DNA from: Gonatopus flavifemur
Lineage: Eukaryota > Arthropoda > Insecta > Hymenoptera > Dryinidae
Direction of reading: 5' to 3'
Assembly: GCA_018340375.1 (NCBI GenBank)
Contig: JAFFJZ010000026.1
Coordinates: forward strand, 2,046,001-2,110,000
Length of the DNA stretch: 64,000 nucleotides
A program made the position numbers and the translations under genes. Shown one piece after another: positions 1 to 10,867 of the stretch. Below the pieces are notes generated by a model. It made no database searches, was not told where the DNA came from, and saw only the letters and a list, made by a program, of their open reading frames with translations. Position 1 is the stretch's first letter. The number at the start of each line of letters is the position of its first letter.

Positions 1-330
1 TCAAATCACGTAAATGTTGTCTATAACGTTCACCATTCGTTTTGTGTTCCAATTTCCACACTTCAAAATGCAGCGCATTATCCCTATTCCCACAAATATA
101 CAACATAACCTTAGTTTCATAGATGTTTAGTTTTTGGCGGCTATGTAAATTGTTTGCTTAAATCCATTCACGATCATCGTAATAAAACCATTCCTCATTG
201 CTCGTTACAACTTGATACAAAAATTTTTTCCTTTTATCATGAAAAAGTAATGAAATGCAAATGAAAAAAATGCTGTTTTCATCGCGTTCCATTGTCAATG
301 AAACTGAAAAGTATGGTTACGTTTAAGAAT
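1..330 (-). pseudogene. mariner-type transposase relic, cut by window edge
   Basis: Reading the minus strand gives a decayed piece of a mariner transposase catalytic domain. The phrase KKFLYQVVTSNEEWFYYDD is recognisable, followed after a TAA stop by a stretch containing KVMLYICG and TNGERYRQHL. In the family the first phrase is normally VTxDE, and its Asp is the first catalytic residue; here it is Asn, so even a repaired frame would lack that ligand. No terminal inverted repeat is visible and the 3' half lies outside the window. It is a different and much older lineage than the mariner at 6562-7855. Confidence 0.75.
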
Positions 331-620
331 GCACATGATATAACGTTAAATACTTTGTATTCAAATTTTTATATATTGTACTAACTTCCAGAGTATTTTA
401 AGTAAAGTTAGTTACAGCCACTATACAAAATCTTCAAAACTCATCGGAACACGTGATGTATCTATTTTGATTAAAAATTACGAATCTCGAATAGAGACGA
501 ATGATTTTGACATAATTTCCAAAATGAGCCAGCCTTATGTTTTGAGAATAAATTGATTTACGTTTTTTAAATTTACTTTCCAAACGACCAAAATCATCAC
601 TTGTCTAGTTTCAAAACTTA
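331..620. other. no feature recognised
   Basis: AT-rich unique-looking sequence between the mariner relic and the hairpin pair. No coding, repeat or RNA signal was seen. Confidence 0.5.
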
Positions 621-746
621 AAGATGTAATTTCATGGGGCGTCGAGCATCAAGCGTCAACATTAGAAGGAAAGAGAAGAACTGTGTGACCTCTCTTTCTT
701 TCTAATGTTGACGCTTGATGCTCGACGCCCCATGAAATTACAGCTT
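621..746. mobile_element. 126-bp hairpin MITE, copy 1
   Basis: A near-perfect palindrome. The 56-bp arms share TAATTTCATGGGGCGTCGAG and differ at about two positions, with a loop of roughly 13 bases. No coding capacity. The high arm identity suggests a recent non-autonomous element or a transcribed hairpin. It abuts an almost identical second copy with no spacer. Confidence 0.85.
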
Positions 747-872
747 AAGATGTAATTTCATGGGGCGTCGAGCATCAAGCGTCAACATTAGAAGGAAAGA
801 GAAGAACTGTGTGACCTCTCTTTCTTTCTAATGTTGACGCTTGATGCTCGACGCCCCATGAAATTACAGCTT
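747..872. mobile_element. 126-bp hairpin MITE, copy 2 (direct tandem)
   Basis: A repeat of 621-746 in the same orientation and directly joined to it. By eye the two copies are identical over their length. Together they form two adjacent long hairpins. Confidence 0.85.
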
Positions 873-975
873 TATGATTATGAATTACGATTGATGTGTA
901 TTGTGAATATAACATGTTTGAAAGTTTCCGCTTGACAGTGACTCTCTTTTAAATTGATGATTTATAACAAAGTTA

Positions 976-2100
976 CCCAACTAACATTCAGACATCTTGA
1001 AGATATCTTTAAGAAGTCTCAATGCGTTTGTAAGGAGTCTTGAAAAACGTTCTAAAAGATACCGAAACGAATCCTAAAAGATGTCTTATGAAACACGTAT
1101 AGAATTCGAAAAGATATCTTGAAGAGTTCTTAAAGATGTCTTGAAGAGTTCTTAAAGATATCTTGGAGAATTCATAAAAACGTCTTGGAAGACTCTTGAA
1201 TTTGTTCACAAAAAAAATTCTTAACCTTTTCTATTTCCTTTCCCTCCTGTTTCTTCAACTGCTCTCGCGTTCCGATAAAGTTTACCTGATTTCGACCCTT
1301 GTTGTTACGGGAATCGAACCCATTCAGTTGACGATATATTTACGCCTCAGTCACTTGAGCTATACGTACAACATGGTAGAGACGCCCATAATTGTCGATA
1401 TGACATAATGAAATATGTCAGCGGTGTCCAGTTTCAAAGTGAAAATGATCTTTTGAAGAAACTGTTATCACATGAATAAATATCAAAAGAGTTGAATGTA
1501 CTTACAAATAGAAAAGATGAATAAATTTAGTGGAACATATTTAGAAATCAATTGTGTGTTCTAGTGGTCGTTAATATTTCGCGAATACCGCAGATTCTTT
1601 CTAAAGTATTTCTGACGAATTGTTGTGAAGTGGATATTCGGTAATTTTATTGTGCACGTCATAAGGCGACAAAATCGTACTTTTTACAAACTTTCAAATT
1701 TCTTGATATCTCAATGATTGGTTCAAGCTTTTAATTCATGGATGGAATCACCTCTTTTGCAATACGATTGTAATAACAGGTACATTCAAAGTTTTATTCT
1801 GTGTTATTCATGATCATGTGCTCATATAACCTCAAAGCTGCTGAAAAATTTATCTTCTTAAACATGTCTTAATCAAGACATCTTTCAGAAATCTCCTCAA
1901 GACTTCTAAAAGATATCTTCAAGAACTCTTTAATAACGTTCTTGAAGATCTCTGAATCAAGACATCTTTTAGAAATCTTTTACAAGATGTCTTTCCAACA
2001 CTTCTAAGAGATATCTTTAAGAACTCTTCAAGAAAGCTCTTAAAGATCTCTCAATTAAGTATTCTTTTAGATATCTTCAAGAATTGAAATGTTAGTTGGG
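976..2100 (+). mobile_element. foldback element, CCCAACTAACATT ends, AAGATATCTT arms, copy 1
   Basis: The element begins CCCAACTAACATT and ends with the inverse AATGTTAGTTGGG. Both arms (about 985-1200 and 1850-2095) are arrays of degenerate self-complementary words such as AAGATATCTT and AAGATGTCTT spaced about 20-25 bases apart. The middle (1200-1850) is unique and contains a tRNA-like segment. A second copy lies inverted at 49591-50749 with a nearly identical core but a different number of arm repeats. No transposase is encoded. The flanks read TA on both sides here, but the second copy shows AT, so the target duplication is not settled. Confidence 0.85.
1301..1373 (-). other. tRNA-like segment inside the foldback core
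   Basis: On the minus strand there is a good B-box and T-arm: GGGTTCGATTCCCGT, a five-pair stem around a seven-base loop. Upstream is a partial D-arm (GCTC...GAGG), a short anticodon-like stem, and ends TGTTGTA/AACAACA that pair. The distance between acceptor and D-arm is about four bases too long for a normal tRNA. It therefore looks like a degenerate or tRNA-derived sequence rather than a certain tRNA gene. The same segment is kept in the other copy at 50308-50381. Confidence 0.5.
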
Positions 2101-2360
2101 TATTTTCATGAGAAGTCACAATTACTGTTCACATATAACACCGTTACACCGTTTTCGTATGAAAAAAAAAGGAATTGAAGAAAACAGAGAATTTTTGTTT
2201 TACAAAAAAATATGCCTCCCACAGCCAACATGAACTCAAGAGACATGAACTCAAATGCCAAGTTCCATGCAGTGGTTGTGGCACTACCGTGCGGTAGAAA
2301 ACTCAAACTAACCCTACACGTATTTACGAACTCCAGTAGGGGAGAATGGGGTTATTGGGT

Positions 2361-2697
2361 CCCAAGTAGCACAACAGGTTAGAAATGCTAAGAAGGTTCT
2401 TGAAAGTTTTGAGCATGTTTTATGAATATTCTTAGAATCTTCGAATGAGACTGTTTCGAATAAGTATACTCTATGTACATTCTTAGAATGTATTTTTCGA
2501 ATTTATCCAAATCAGTCTCATCTGCACATTCTACCCTTAGGGAAATTTACTACTTTCTGACCAAAACACTTCATTTCTACCCCAATTTTTTGGAGTAAAA
2601 ATGAAGTGTTTCGGTTAAAATGGCGTACATTTTCCCAAGGATATGCCTGATCGCGGAATTAACGCAGAATGTTTGAAATGTTCTTGTGCTACTTGGG
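2361..2697. mobile_element. MITE, CCCAAGTARCACAA ends, copy 1 (interrupted)
   Basis: Starts CCCAAGTAGCACAAC and ends with the inverse GTGCTACTTGGG. The body matches the copy at 17223-17450 and the eroded copy near 41385-41550. This copy is longer because a 106-bp hairpin was inserted at 2535-2640. Confidence 0.8.
2535..2640. mobile_element. 106-bp hairpin nested in the CCCAAGTA MITE
   Basis: The arms begin CCTTAGGGAAA and end TTTTCCCAAGG, and pair through CAAAACACTTCATTT and its inverse. The interrupted sequence continues on both sides in the uninterrupted family copies, which defines the boundaries. Confidence 0.7.
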
Positions 2698-3450
2698 ATA
2701 CAGTATCATAACAGAGCTGCCAGATTGACCCCACCGTTGAGGAGAATAGTATTCCCACCATCATATCATGTATATACCTATGCTTACAAATATACCTGCA
2801 CACGTGTGTAACTTATACACTGTTAAAAAAATCTGCCTTAAGCAGGGCCGGCCCGAGAAAATCGTCCTTCTCTCTCATTGTACATTTGAACGTGCGCGTG
2901 AGTGAAGGACAGAAGTATAGGTTGCCTGGCAACCGTCTATACTTCTATCAAGAGACGCGGTAGCGTCTCGACGCCAAGTACATGAAACCTCTGAAAAAAA
3001 AATAAAATATATTTTTATTTCTATTTTACATACACGAGCAATGAGCAAAAAAAAAGTCGTGCGCTACCGTGGATTATATACACCTGAACCAAGATTTTCT
3101 ATAGTCAAAAAATCTTGAACCCACAATAACTCAACACACATTGAATTTCACGGGAAAATAATTGAACTTTTACCGTATAATTCGACTATACGCTTTCGAT
3201 TAAGCACACTATGAACTTGATCCGTTCACGCGACACCGAGGTATAAATGTTTCAAATTTTCATGCGATCAAAACATCAAGATTTTTCTATCAACATCATC
3301 AGAATCGGTTTCTTCAATCACGGAGATTTGTTAATCCTTAAGGCAGTTCTTCCAATGCTAGAGACATAACTAGAATCCAATGCTAGATAGACGTATTCTG
3401 TCCTCTTCTTTTTCTTCCAACATCCAATAGCGTTCATTTCAATATGTTAT

Positions 3451-3593
3451 TGGGTGCTTCCGATATTGTCCAAACCAAATGGTTAGTCTTTTGTAACCTG
3501 AACAATGATTGGCCAGAAAAAAAATTCATCCATCGATCATCGTACAAGTTACAAAAGACTGACTAACCATTTGGACAATATCGGAAGCACCCA
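3451..3593. mobile_element. MITE, TGGGTGCTTCCGAT ends, copy 1
   Basis: The arms TGGGTGCTTCCGATATTGTC and the inverse at the right end pair over about 50 bp around a 45-bp loop. A related element with the same termini but a different core lies at 39616-39753. Confidence 0.8.
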
Positions 3594-4472
3594 TTAATGT
3601 ATATGGGAAATATGAAATGTTATGGTATGGTACATAGAGCTCAATCTGTCAAAACAATGCGTTGACAGGTTATGATTTATGGATGAATTACAGGGTTTTA
3701 TTTTATTTATTATATGACAGGATGGAAAACGTATCAATTATAACAATTTCTCATCAGCAGAAAAAGTGAAGTTTGTGAAAAAACCCAATGAAGTATAAGA
3801 AGTTAGGAAAACATTGGAGGATGATATTGGTTTCTAATTACTTTACTTACAATGAAATATATAAGATATTTCAAAAAATCATAACTATAAACTGTATACA
3901 AAATATTCTAAATCATATAACTATATAAAACTATACCCAACGATTGAATTAGAGACTAATATAAAGTGGATACGTCACTTATAATAGTTGCATGGCTATA
4001 AGGTCCTTCGGGTAGAAGCACAGGTTCAGGTGGATGGAGACGAAACAAAAACAAAGCAGACACATAGATCTGTATGTTGGATACTTTCGCTATCAATTTC
4101 ATCAGGTGGCTTCGTAAACAAATCAAGACAAGGCATAAGCGCAGTCAATTCAACATCATATTATCATGACTTCTTATATCGGATACACTTCATTCAATTT
4201 CACCAGGTAGTTTCGTAGGCAAATCAACACAAGGCATAAGTGCAGTCAATATACCATGACTCCTTATATCGGATACACTTCACATAATAAAGTTTGAATT
4301 AAAAAAAGATACCAAAGTATTTGGATGAATAACTCATATTTATTTCCATTTATACATTGAGAGGAATGTTCAAAATAATATCATTTTGATTTTTATAATT
4401 CTAATTTTCTATTAAATTCTCATAATTTGTTCACATTCATCTTTGTTCTATTCGATTTGGACTTCACAACAA
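3594..4472. repeat. AT-rich filler with a ~100-bp tandem duplication
   Basis: Non-coding sequence inside the hAT-like element. The segments at about 4098-4190 and 4197-4281 are diverged direct repeats sharing AAGGCATAAG and CTTATATCGGATACACTTC. Nothing else was recognised. Confidence 0.6.
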
Positions 4473-6561
4473 CCCTGGTAGACCATGGATACATTGAAAA
4501 GATCGTCAAAGGATCATCTCATTGTGCACGCAAAAGACCCTGAAAAGACCGTGAAAAGATCTTGAGAAAAAGGTTAATATCAATACGAAAAATGAACGTA
4601 GGAGAAAAAATAAAAAGGGATTCATAAAGTGGAAGGTTCAATCTAACGATCACAACAAACAGGATTGCGAAATTTCGTAATTGAAGACAATAATTAACGA
4701 TTTTAAAAACTTGAATTTATCGAAGAAATTCAATGCGGCAAAGCAGCGACGAAGCGTGGTGTGGCTGCCGAGTGGGAGAAGGATGGTTAGAGAATGAAGG
4801 AGACATCGAAAAGCCTACGGCACAAACTATAGACGAAACAGAAAGTTCGAGCGGAGAACCACTGAGACCTTTGAAAGACTCTCGTAAATAATCACACTTT
4901 AGAGTCGATTTTCAAACTTGATTGTTTATACCAGCGAAATATTTCCATTCAAGGGTCACTATTGAACATATAAGATGTGATGAACATCCATCTTTTACAT
5001 CATACGCGTGCAGGATGATGGGAAATCGACTTTAATGATGAAAAGATCTTGAAAAGACCCTGAAAAGACCCTGTAAAGATCTTCGGCAATAATCACACTT
5101 TAAAATGATTTTTTCGACTCGATTGTTTATACTACCGGAATACTTCCATTCGGGGGTCATTATTGATTGTATAAAATGTTAACAACATCTATTTTTTATA
5201 TCATACGAATGCAGAATGATGGGGAATCGACTTAATTGATGAAAAGATCTTGAAAAGACCCTGAAAAGATCTTCGGCAATAATCACACTTTAAAATCATT
5301 TTTTCGACTCGATTGCTTATACTAGCGAAATATTTCCATTCGGGTGTCATTATTGATTGTATCAAATGTGAACAACATCTATTTCTTATATCATACGAGT
5401 GCAGGATGATGAGAAATCGACTTTAATGATGAAAAGATCTTGAAAAGACCCTGAGAAGATCTTCGGCAATAATCACACTTTGAAATCATTTTTTCAACTT
5501 GGTTGTTTATACCAGCCAAATATTTCCATTCGGGGGTCATTATTGAATGTATAAAATGTTAACAACATCTATTTTTTATATCATACGACTGCAGAATGAT
5601 GGGAAATCGACTTTAATGATGAAAAGATCTTGAAAAGACCCTGAAAAAACCCTGTAAAGATCTTCGGCGATAATCACACTTTAAAATCATTTTTTCGACT
5701 CGATTGTTTATACTAGCGAAATATTTCCATTCGGGGGTCATTATTGATTGTATAAATTGTTAACAAAAAAGTGTGATTATTGCCGAAGATCTTTACAGGG
5801 TTTTTTCAAGATCTTGTCATCCTTAAAGTCGATTTCCCATCATTCTGCACGCGTATGATATAAAAAATAGATGTTGTTAACACTTTATACAATCAATAAT
5901 GACCCCCGAATGGAAATATTTCGCTAGTATAAACAATCGAGTCGAAGAAAAGATTTTCAAGTGTGATTATCGCCGAAGATCTTTTCAGGGTCTTCACAGG
6001 GTCTTCTCAAGATCTTTCCATCATTAAAGTCGATTCCCCATCATTCTGCACGCGTATGATATAAAAAATGGATGTTGTTAACACTTTATACAATCAATAA
6101 TGACCCCCGAATGAAAATATTTCGCTTGTATAAACAATCGAGTCGAAAAAATCATTTTAAAGTGTGATTATTGCTGAAGATCTTTGCAGGGTCTTTTCAG
6201 GGTCTTTTCAAGATCTCTTCATCATTAAAGTCGATTTCCCATCATTCTGCACTCGTATGATATAGAAAATAGATGTTGTTAACATTTTATACAGTCAATA
6301 ATGACCCCCGAATGGAAATATTTCGCTAGTATAAACAATCGAGTCGAAAAAATGATTTTAAAGCGTGATTATTGCCGAAGATCTTTTCAGGGTCTTTTCA
6401 CGATCTTTTCAGCATCAAAGTCGATTTCCCATCATCCTCCACGCGTATGATGTAAAAAATAGATGTTGTTAACATTTTATACGTTCAATAATGACCACCG
6501 AATGGAAATATTTTGCTGGTATAAACAGTCAAGTTTGAAAATCGACTCTAAAGTGTGATTA

Positions 6562-7855
6562 CGAGGGTGGATTAATAAGTTTCCGGCCTGACCAAGAGAT
6601 GGCGCCACTAGGCCTACCTTGAGGTGGCGTTCTATAGTCCCATCCTTAGATAGCTTGTTGCTATAGTTTCAGTCCGATCGCCATGTTAGTTTAGTTTTGA
6701 GAGCACGCTGACCAAGACGCCTCTGTGTTTTTCGTAAAAATGGAAAAGCTGGAAAATCGTGCTGTCATCAAATACTTTTATTTGAAGGGGTTAACGCCGA
6801 AGGAAATTAAAGAAGAGATGGACTCAACACTGGGGACATCCTCCCCATCATATTCAACCGTTAAGCAGTGGGTTTCCGAGTTTAAAAAGGGTCGTGTGAG
6901 CACCTCTGATGAGCCTCGCTCAGGACGCCCCATTGAGGTCACAACTCCAGATATGATCGAAAAAATCCATCAAATAGTGCTGAAAGATCGCAGATTAAAA
7001 GTTCGTGAGATAGCTGAGACCTGTAAGATGTCATATGAACGTGTACAAAATATTTTGCACCAACATTTGTATATGGAAAAGCTCTGTGCAAGATGGGTGC
7101 CGCGTTTGCTAACAGTCGACCAAAAATTGATTCGAAAGAACATTTCTACCGCCAATTTGGCGTTGTATAAGCGTAATCCAAGCGAATTTTTGCGTCGATT
7201 CGTAACCGTTGACGAAACTTGGGTCCACCACTACACTCTTGAAACCAAAGAACAGTCTAAACAGTGGATTGGACCAGGGGAACCAACTCCAAAGAAGGCA
7301 AAAACAATTTTTTCGGCGAACAAGGTTATGGCTACTGTTTTCTGGGATGCAAGAGGTATTATATACATTGATTACCTTGAAAAGGGTAAAACTATCACTG
7401 GTCAATACTACGCAGACTTATTGCAACGTTTGAGCCACGAAGTGAAAATGAAACGACCTCATCTGGCGAAGAAAAAAATCTTGTTTCATCACGATAACGC
7501 ACCAGCGCACACGTCAATCGTTGCGATGGCTAAAATCAACGATCTGAAGTTTGAATTAATGCCGCACCCTCCCTACTCTCCAGACCTAGCCCCGAGTGAC
7601 TATTATCTGTTTCCTAACCTCAAAAAATGGCTTGGCGGTAAGAGATTTGCGGACAATGAAGAAGTAATCGAAGCTGTAAATGGGTATTTTGAGGAGCTTG
7701 ACGAATCGGTCTATAGAGATGGCATCACTAGACTAGAACACCGCTATGAGAAATGTATCAGCCTTGGAGGGGATTATGTTGAGAAATAAAAAAAAAAAAA
7801 TTCTTAAAAACGTTGTTTTTCTTGGTCAGGCCGGAAACTTATCAATCCACCCTCG
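6562..7855 (+). mobile_element. mariner transposon, apparently complete
   Basis: A 1294-bp element flanked by TA on both sides (6560-6561 and 7856-7857). The terminal repeats begin CGAGGGTGGATTAATAAG and match each other over 35 bp with one difference. It carries a single uninterrupted transposase gene. Length, TA target, terminal repeats and the D,D34D transposase all fit the mariner family. The near-identical ends and open frame suggest recent arrival. Confidence 0.93.
6740..7789 (+). CDS. mariner transposase, 349 residues, open
   Basis: The enzyme cuts and pastes the surrounding element at TA sites. I take the ATG at 6740 (MEKLENRAV) as the start: an in-frame GTG 15 bases earlier is not a likely eukaryotic start, and 349 residues matches the family length of about 345-350. 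The N-terminal 110 residues are the paired helix-turn-helix DNA-binding region, with the linker phrase WVPRLL. Catalytic residues are visible: Asp in FVTVDETWVHHY, Asp in LFHHDNAPAH, and Asp in SPDLAPSDYYLF, with 34 residues between the last two (D,D34D). The sequence resembles irritans-type mariners. No stop or frameshift is present, so activity is possible but unproven. An A-rich tract follows the TAA. Confidence 0.93.
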   Translation: MEKLENRAVIKYFYLKGLTPKEIKEEMDSTLGTSSPSYSTVKQWVSEFKKGRVSTSDEPRSGRPIEVTTPDMIEKIHQIVLKDRRLKVREIAETCKMSYERVQNILHQHLYMEKLCARWVPRLLTVDQKLIRKNISTANLALYKRNPSEFLRRFVTVDETWVHHYTLETKEQSKQWIGPGEPTPKKAKTIFSANKVMATVFWDARGIIYIDYLEKGKTITGQYYADLLQRLSHEVKMKRPHLAKKKILFHHDNAPAHTSIVAMAKINDLKFELMPHPPYSPDLAPSDYYLFPNLKKWLGGKRFADNEEVIEAVNGYFEELDESVYRDGITRLEHRYEKCISLGGDYVEK

Positions 7856-8251
7856 TATTTACGAGAGTCTTTCAAAGGTCTCAGTGGTTCTCCGCTCGAT
7901 CTTTCTGTTTCGTCTATAGTTTGTGCCGTATGCCTTTCGATGTCTCCTCCATTCTCTAACCATTCTTCTCCTACTCGGCAGCCACACCACGCTTCGTCGC
8001 TGCTTTGCCGCATTGAATCTCTTCGATAAATTCAAGTTTTTAAAATCGTTAATTATTGCCTTTAATTACGGAATTTCGCAATCCTGTTTGTTGTGATCGT
8101 TAGATTGAACCTTCCACTTTATGAATCCCTTTTTATTTTTTCTCCTACGTTCATTTTTCGCATTGATATTAACCTTTTTCTCAAGATCTTTTCACGGTCT
8201 TCTCAGGGTCTTTTGCGTGCACAATAAGATCATCACCTTGGTCTACCAGGG

Positions 8252-9078
8252 AAACGTCTTCATCTCATTATTCGATGAAAAAGTGGATATACATGAATTC
8301 ACAGATCAAGTTATAGTATAATAAAACTTATTATAATGTATTAGGTAATAAATTTTATCACATATAACAACGACGTGTTGATTGAAACTACATTTCTCTC
8401 CATGTAATTTGAGATTAATGTTTTGTAGAAAAATCGGGGTGATTCAACATTCAAAATATTTCTTATAATTTCAAGATAAGTTTCAAACTTAAAGAAAAAT
8501 GTAATGTATTATATATCTCTAATTATCTTCGCTCTTTCTTTAAATTCAATTTATAATGTGTTCTTAATACACAGCAAAAAAAAATAATAATAATACTTTC
8601 ATCAATCTCACTTCATCAGGATGATTCCAATCCCTCGATAAATCAGAGAACTTATTTATAATTTCACTTAGAGAATAGAGAATACAAAATTTCTGATAAT
8701 CTTTTATTGTGGACTAAATATCGTTTGGTTCGTAGTTTTCTTCACTACTACATACTTAGGAATATGAATTTTTATATTTGAAAGATATATACGCACTTAT
8801 TTATATTTACATATATATTATGTGTGTAATATCATAGAATTGCAATTTTCAATTCACTTGTGCATGTAAATCTACAAATTACTATATAAATTTTTATGAA
8901 TTGGTTGATGGATCAATCATATTTTTCATATGGATTCAAAAACTACATTTCTCTCCATGTAATTTGAGATTGATGTTTTGTAGAAAAATCGAGGTGATTC
9001 AACATTTAAAATATCTTTGATAATTTCAAGATAAGTTTCAAACTTAAAAAAAAAATGTACTGTAATATATAAAAAAAA
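8252..9078. repeat. non-coding, one ~132-bp direct repeat pair
   Basis: The segments 8381-8512 and 8941-9072 share CTACATTTCTCTCCATGTAA and about 130 bp of diverged direct repeat, 560 bp apart. The sequence between is AT-rich and shows nothing recognisable. Confidence 0.6.
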
Positions 9079-9793
9079 ACTCCAAAAAAGTAAAAAAAAG
9101 ACGCCAAGTACATGAAACTTCATCAATACTTCCAAAACCAAAAAATAAACAAAAATCTAAAAACACATCCTAAAGGAATTTGCTTTTTTTCCCTGTATTC
9201 TTTATTTTTCATTTCGATAATCTATTGCTGTCCAATGATGAAATGACTGATGGAAACCTAAGTGGGTTTTAATGTCAAATAAATTATCTGAGGACATTTC
9301 CTTCATTCCCACGATTGCTATCAAACTCGATATGAGTAATTCCACTTAAAGACACATTCAGAAAAAGAAGTGAAATCCCAATAAAAAAACTCCAAAAAAG
9401 TAAAAAAAACGCCAAGTACATGAAACTGTCATCAATACTTCCAAAACCAAAAAATAAACAAAAATCTAAAAACACATCCTAAAGGAATTTGCTTTTTTTC
9501 CCTGTATTCTTTATTTTTCATTTCGATAATCTATTGCTGTCCAATGATGAAATGACTGATGGAAACCTAAGTGGGTTTTAATATCAAATAAATTATCTGA
9601 GGACATTTCCTTCATTCCCACGATTGCTATCAAACTCGATATGAGTAATTCCACTTAAAGACACATTCAGAAAAAGAAGTGAAATCCCAATAAAAAAACT
9701 CCAAAAAAGTAAAAAAAACGCCAAGTACATGAAACTGTCATCAATACTCCCAAAACCAAAAAATAAACAAATATCTAAAAACACATTCTAAAG
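9079..9793. repeat. ~310-bp tandem repeat, 2.3 copies
   Basis: A unit of about 309 bp containing CGCCAAGTACATGAAAC and GGACATTTCCTTCATTCCC occurs twice in full and once in part. The copies are nearly identical. The last partial copy runs into the left arm of the palindrome at 9684. Confidence 0.8.
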
Positions 9794-10867
9794 GAAAATT
9801 TCATTGAATTCAAAATTCCCATGACATATAGAAGGATATGCCGCATTCAAAAAAAAAAGATGCGAAATCAATATGAGCTGCCAAGTACATTTGGTTATAT
9901 ACAAATGGTATGTGAACAATTTTTGGTGAATTGGAACTTCCGTTTTTTGAAACTGTATTCAAATTGATTTTTGATCTAAAAAGAAAACATTATTGTATTA
10001 GAGAAATAAACAAATAAAGTGTATCGTTCGGCGCATACATAAATAAAAAAAATGAGATTCATGTAGAAAGCTGGAAAAGAAGAGTTGAAGAAACATTTAT
10101 TTTGGAAGATTAAGTGGAGTAGAAAAAAATTAGATTGAACCATTTGACATACTAGAAACTACTCTGAGTTATTTTGAACCCGATGCGTTGGATGTTTTGG
10201 TATGGTTCTGAAATTCATTTCGATCCGGAACACTTGACGTGGCCAATGGGCAGTTCTCGGCTTTCATTATCCAACAGAAACTTGAATCATGAAATCTTCG
10301 TTGGCCACGCCAAGTGTTTCGCATCGAAATGAATTTCAAAACCATACCAAAACATCCAACACATCGGGTTCAAAATAACTCAGAGTAGTTTCTAGTGTGT
10401 CAAATGGTTCAATCTAATTTTTTTCTACTCCACTTAATCTTCCAAAATAAATGTTTCTTCAACTCTTCTTTTCCAGCTTTCTACATGAATCTCATTTTTT
10501 TTTATTTATGTATGCGCCGAACGATACGCTTTATTTGTTTATTTCTCTAATACAATAATGTTTTCTTCTTAGATCAAAAATCAATTTGAATACAGTTTCA
10601 AAAAACGGAAGTTCCAATTTACCAAAAATTGTTCACATACCATTTGGATATAACCAAATGTACTTGGCAGCTCATATTGATTTCACATCTTTTTTTTTTT
10701 GAATGCGGCATATCCTTCTATATGTCATTGGAATTTTGAATTCAATGAAATTTTCCTTTAGAATGTGTTTTTAGATATTTGTTTATTTTTTGGTTTTGGG
10801 AGTATTGATGACAGTTTTATGTACTTGGCGTTTTTTTTTTACTTTTTTGGAGTTTTTTTATTGGGAT
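9684..10867. repeat. 1.18-kb near-perfect palindrome
   Basis: The left arm 9684-10246 and right arm 10301-10867 are inverse copies of about 565 bp with few differences, around a 54-bp loop. The ends are made of the CGCCAAGTACAT repeat unit, so the structure probably arose by inverted duplication inside the hAT-like element. Transcription across it would give a long double-stranded RNA. Confidence 0.85.

Larger units (their letters stand above)
4473..8251. mobile_element. foldback element with ~190-bp repeat arms, CCCTGGTAGACCA ends
   Basis: Starts CCCTGGTAGACCA and ends with its inverse. The outer arms (4473-4900 and 7856-8251) pair over about 400 bp. Inward, each arm is an array of about four diverged units of 189-201 bp, each containing AAAAGATCTTGAAAAGACCC and a TTCGGCAATAATCACAC phrase. 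The orientation switches at about 5765. A mariner (6562-7855) sits in the right arm; the left arm at 4885-4895 preserves the uninterrupted sequence. Arms built of tandem repeats resemble FB/Galileo elements. No transposase of its own is seen. Confidence 0.8.

Noticed and set aside
1196..1408. 70-residue open frame repeated identically at 50273-50485
   Set aside because: It runs through the tRNA-like core of two copies of the same foldback, so identity reflects the element and not protein conservation. The composition is not protein-like.
4880..6540. CRISPR-like appearance of regularly spaced repeats
   Set aside because: Units are about 190 bp, diverged along their whole length and inverted at the centre. 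This is a foldback arm in eukaryotic DNA.
9284..9784. 63-residue frames repeated at 9284-9475, 9593-9784 and inverted at 10765
   Set aside because: Copies of the 309-bp tandem unit and palindrome arm. No homology, low complexity.
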